From Candidatus Gottesmanbacteria bacterium RIFCSPHIGHO2_02_FULL_39_11 (GTDB lineage Bacteria > Patescibacteriota > Microgenomatia > 2-02-FULL-39-11), in assembly GCA_001779195.1 (NCBI GenBank), contig MFJL01000044.1, positions 19,199 to 54,430 on the forward strand: a stretch of DNA of 35,232 bases, given 5' to 3'. The position numbers and the translations under genes are program-made. Positions 34,503 through 35,232 of this stretch are shown here, piece after piece; position 1 is the stretch's first letter, and each line of letters starts with the position of its first letter. A model generated the notes under the pieces. It saw only the letters and a program-made list of their open reading frames with translations. It was not told the DNA's origin and ran no database searches.

Positions 34503-35232
34503 ATATGAAAAAAATCAAAATACCACCTATTTTAGAAAAGGTAATCATCGGAGGTGTAATTATTCTTCTTTTCACAACACTTAAAGGAACACGCGGCAAT
34601 CCGTCACCTGAGTACATTTATGATCATCTTCGGTTCGCAGGACAGCCGTTTGAACTTTCTCCCGAGAGAAACCGATACTCTCAGCTTCTTTCTTTATGGA
34701 AATATCACTCATATACATTGCCTACGGAAGTCGCGCGAATTGTTGTTCCGGATTTGGGATACATAAATGGACATTATGTTTCGTTGTACCCTCCTGGGTT
34801 TCTCCTGCTTGCTACTCCCTTCTTTCTGATAGGAGACATGATTCAGGCTGCACAACTTTTTACTTCCTTATTGGTGCTCATATTTGGCTTTTTGTCATTT
34901 TTTCTTATTATCCGGATTTGTTCGGTATTGAAGATAAATAGACAAATAAGTTTCCTCTCTGCGTTTCTCTTTATTTTCGGGACAAATGCATGGGCATACA
35001 CCTCAAGCATATACCAACATCTTATTACAACAGTAATTCTACTTGGGATCATTCGTCTTCTCCTATGCAAATCTACTTTTATAAGAAATACAATTATCTG
35101 GTTTCTCTTCGGTCTTCTTATGATAACAGACTATCCGAACGCTATTATTGCCCTTCCTCTTGGAATGTTATTTTTTATGTCTAATGTCACCTATGAAAAA
35201 AAAGAAAGATCTGCTCGTGTGTCTCTTTTTTT
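34503..35232 (+). CDS. Polytopic membrane protein, GT-C/ArnT-like (truncated at window end)
   Basis: Open from ATG 34503 to the edge (MKKIKIPPILEKVIIGGVIILLFTTLKGTRGNPSPEYIYDHLRFAGQPFELS...NGHYVSLYPPGFLLLATPFFLIGD...); absent from the ORF track because no stop is in the window. Confidence 0.75.

Noticed and set aside
1-35232. CRISPR array, transposase/IS element, rRNA
   Set aside because: No regularly spaced repeats, no recognisable transposase or integrase ORF, and no rRNA-like conserved stretches were seen.

Overview
AT-rich 35.2 kb window, gene-dense and strongly operonic (many ATGA/GTGA/TAATG start-stop overlaps). It is dominated by surface polysaccharide/glycolipid biosynthesis. The overall style (short intergenic gaps, very short leaders, LAXTG/sortase, many GTs) resembles Candidate Phyla Radiation/Patescibacteria, possibly Microgenomates; that taxonomic guess is inference only. 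Left block (minus strand, 1-15061): an edge-truncated cytidylyltransferase::PEP-synthase-like (PPDK_N) fusion absent from the supplied ORF track, a CDP-alcohol phosphotransferase, methyltransferases, glycosyltransferases, a large polytopic membrane protein, a WecB-type epimerase, a formyltransferase::methyltransferase fusion, a DegT aminotransferase and a polysaccharide deacetylase. Middle: a plus-strand FNR-like flavoreductase plus B12-binding radical SAM pair, then minus-strand GT2/GT2/flippase, a secreted FN3 protein, a stand-alone riboflavin kinase, and a tRNA-Thr(CGT). The tRNA 3' half is repeated exactly (31 bp) 1133 bp downstream, bracketing a single Bro-N/DinD-like gene (attL/attR-like structure). 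Then an alpha/beta hydrolase, an Ig-like anchored protein, and a sortase next to a secreted protein carrying an LADTG sorting signal. Right block (plus strand, 26948-end): a probable C-methylated (branched) CDP-deoxysugar cluster (C-methyltransferase, RfbC-like epimerase, DUF4910, SDR, GT2, RfbF, NAD-epimerase, FkbM) and a truncated membrane protein. Best candidates for something undescribed: the cytidylyltransferase-PPS fusion with the CDP-alcohol phosphotransferase, the tRNA-bracketed Bro-N cassette, the FNR/rSAM pair and the formyltransferase-methyltransferase fusion. All family calls come from reading motifs; no searches were run.
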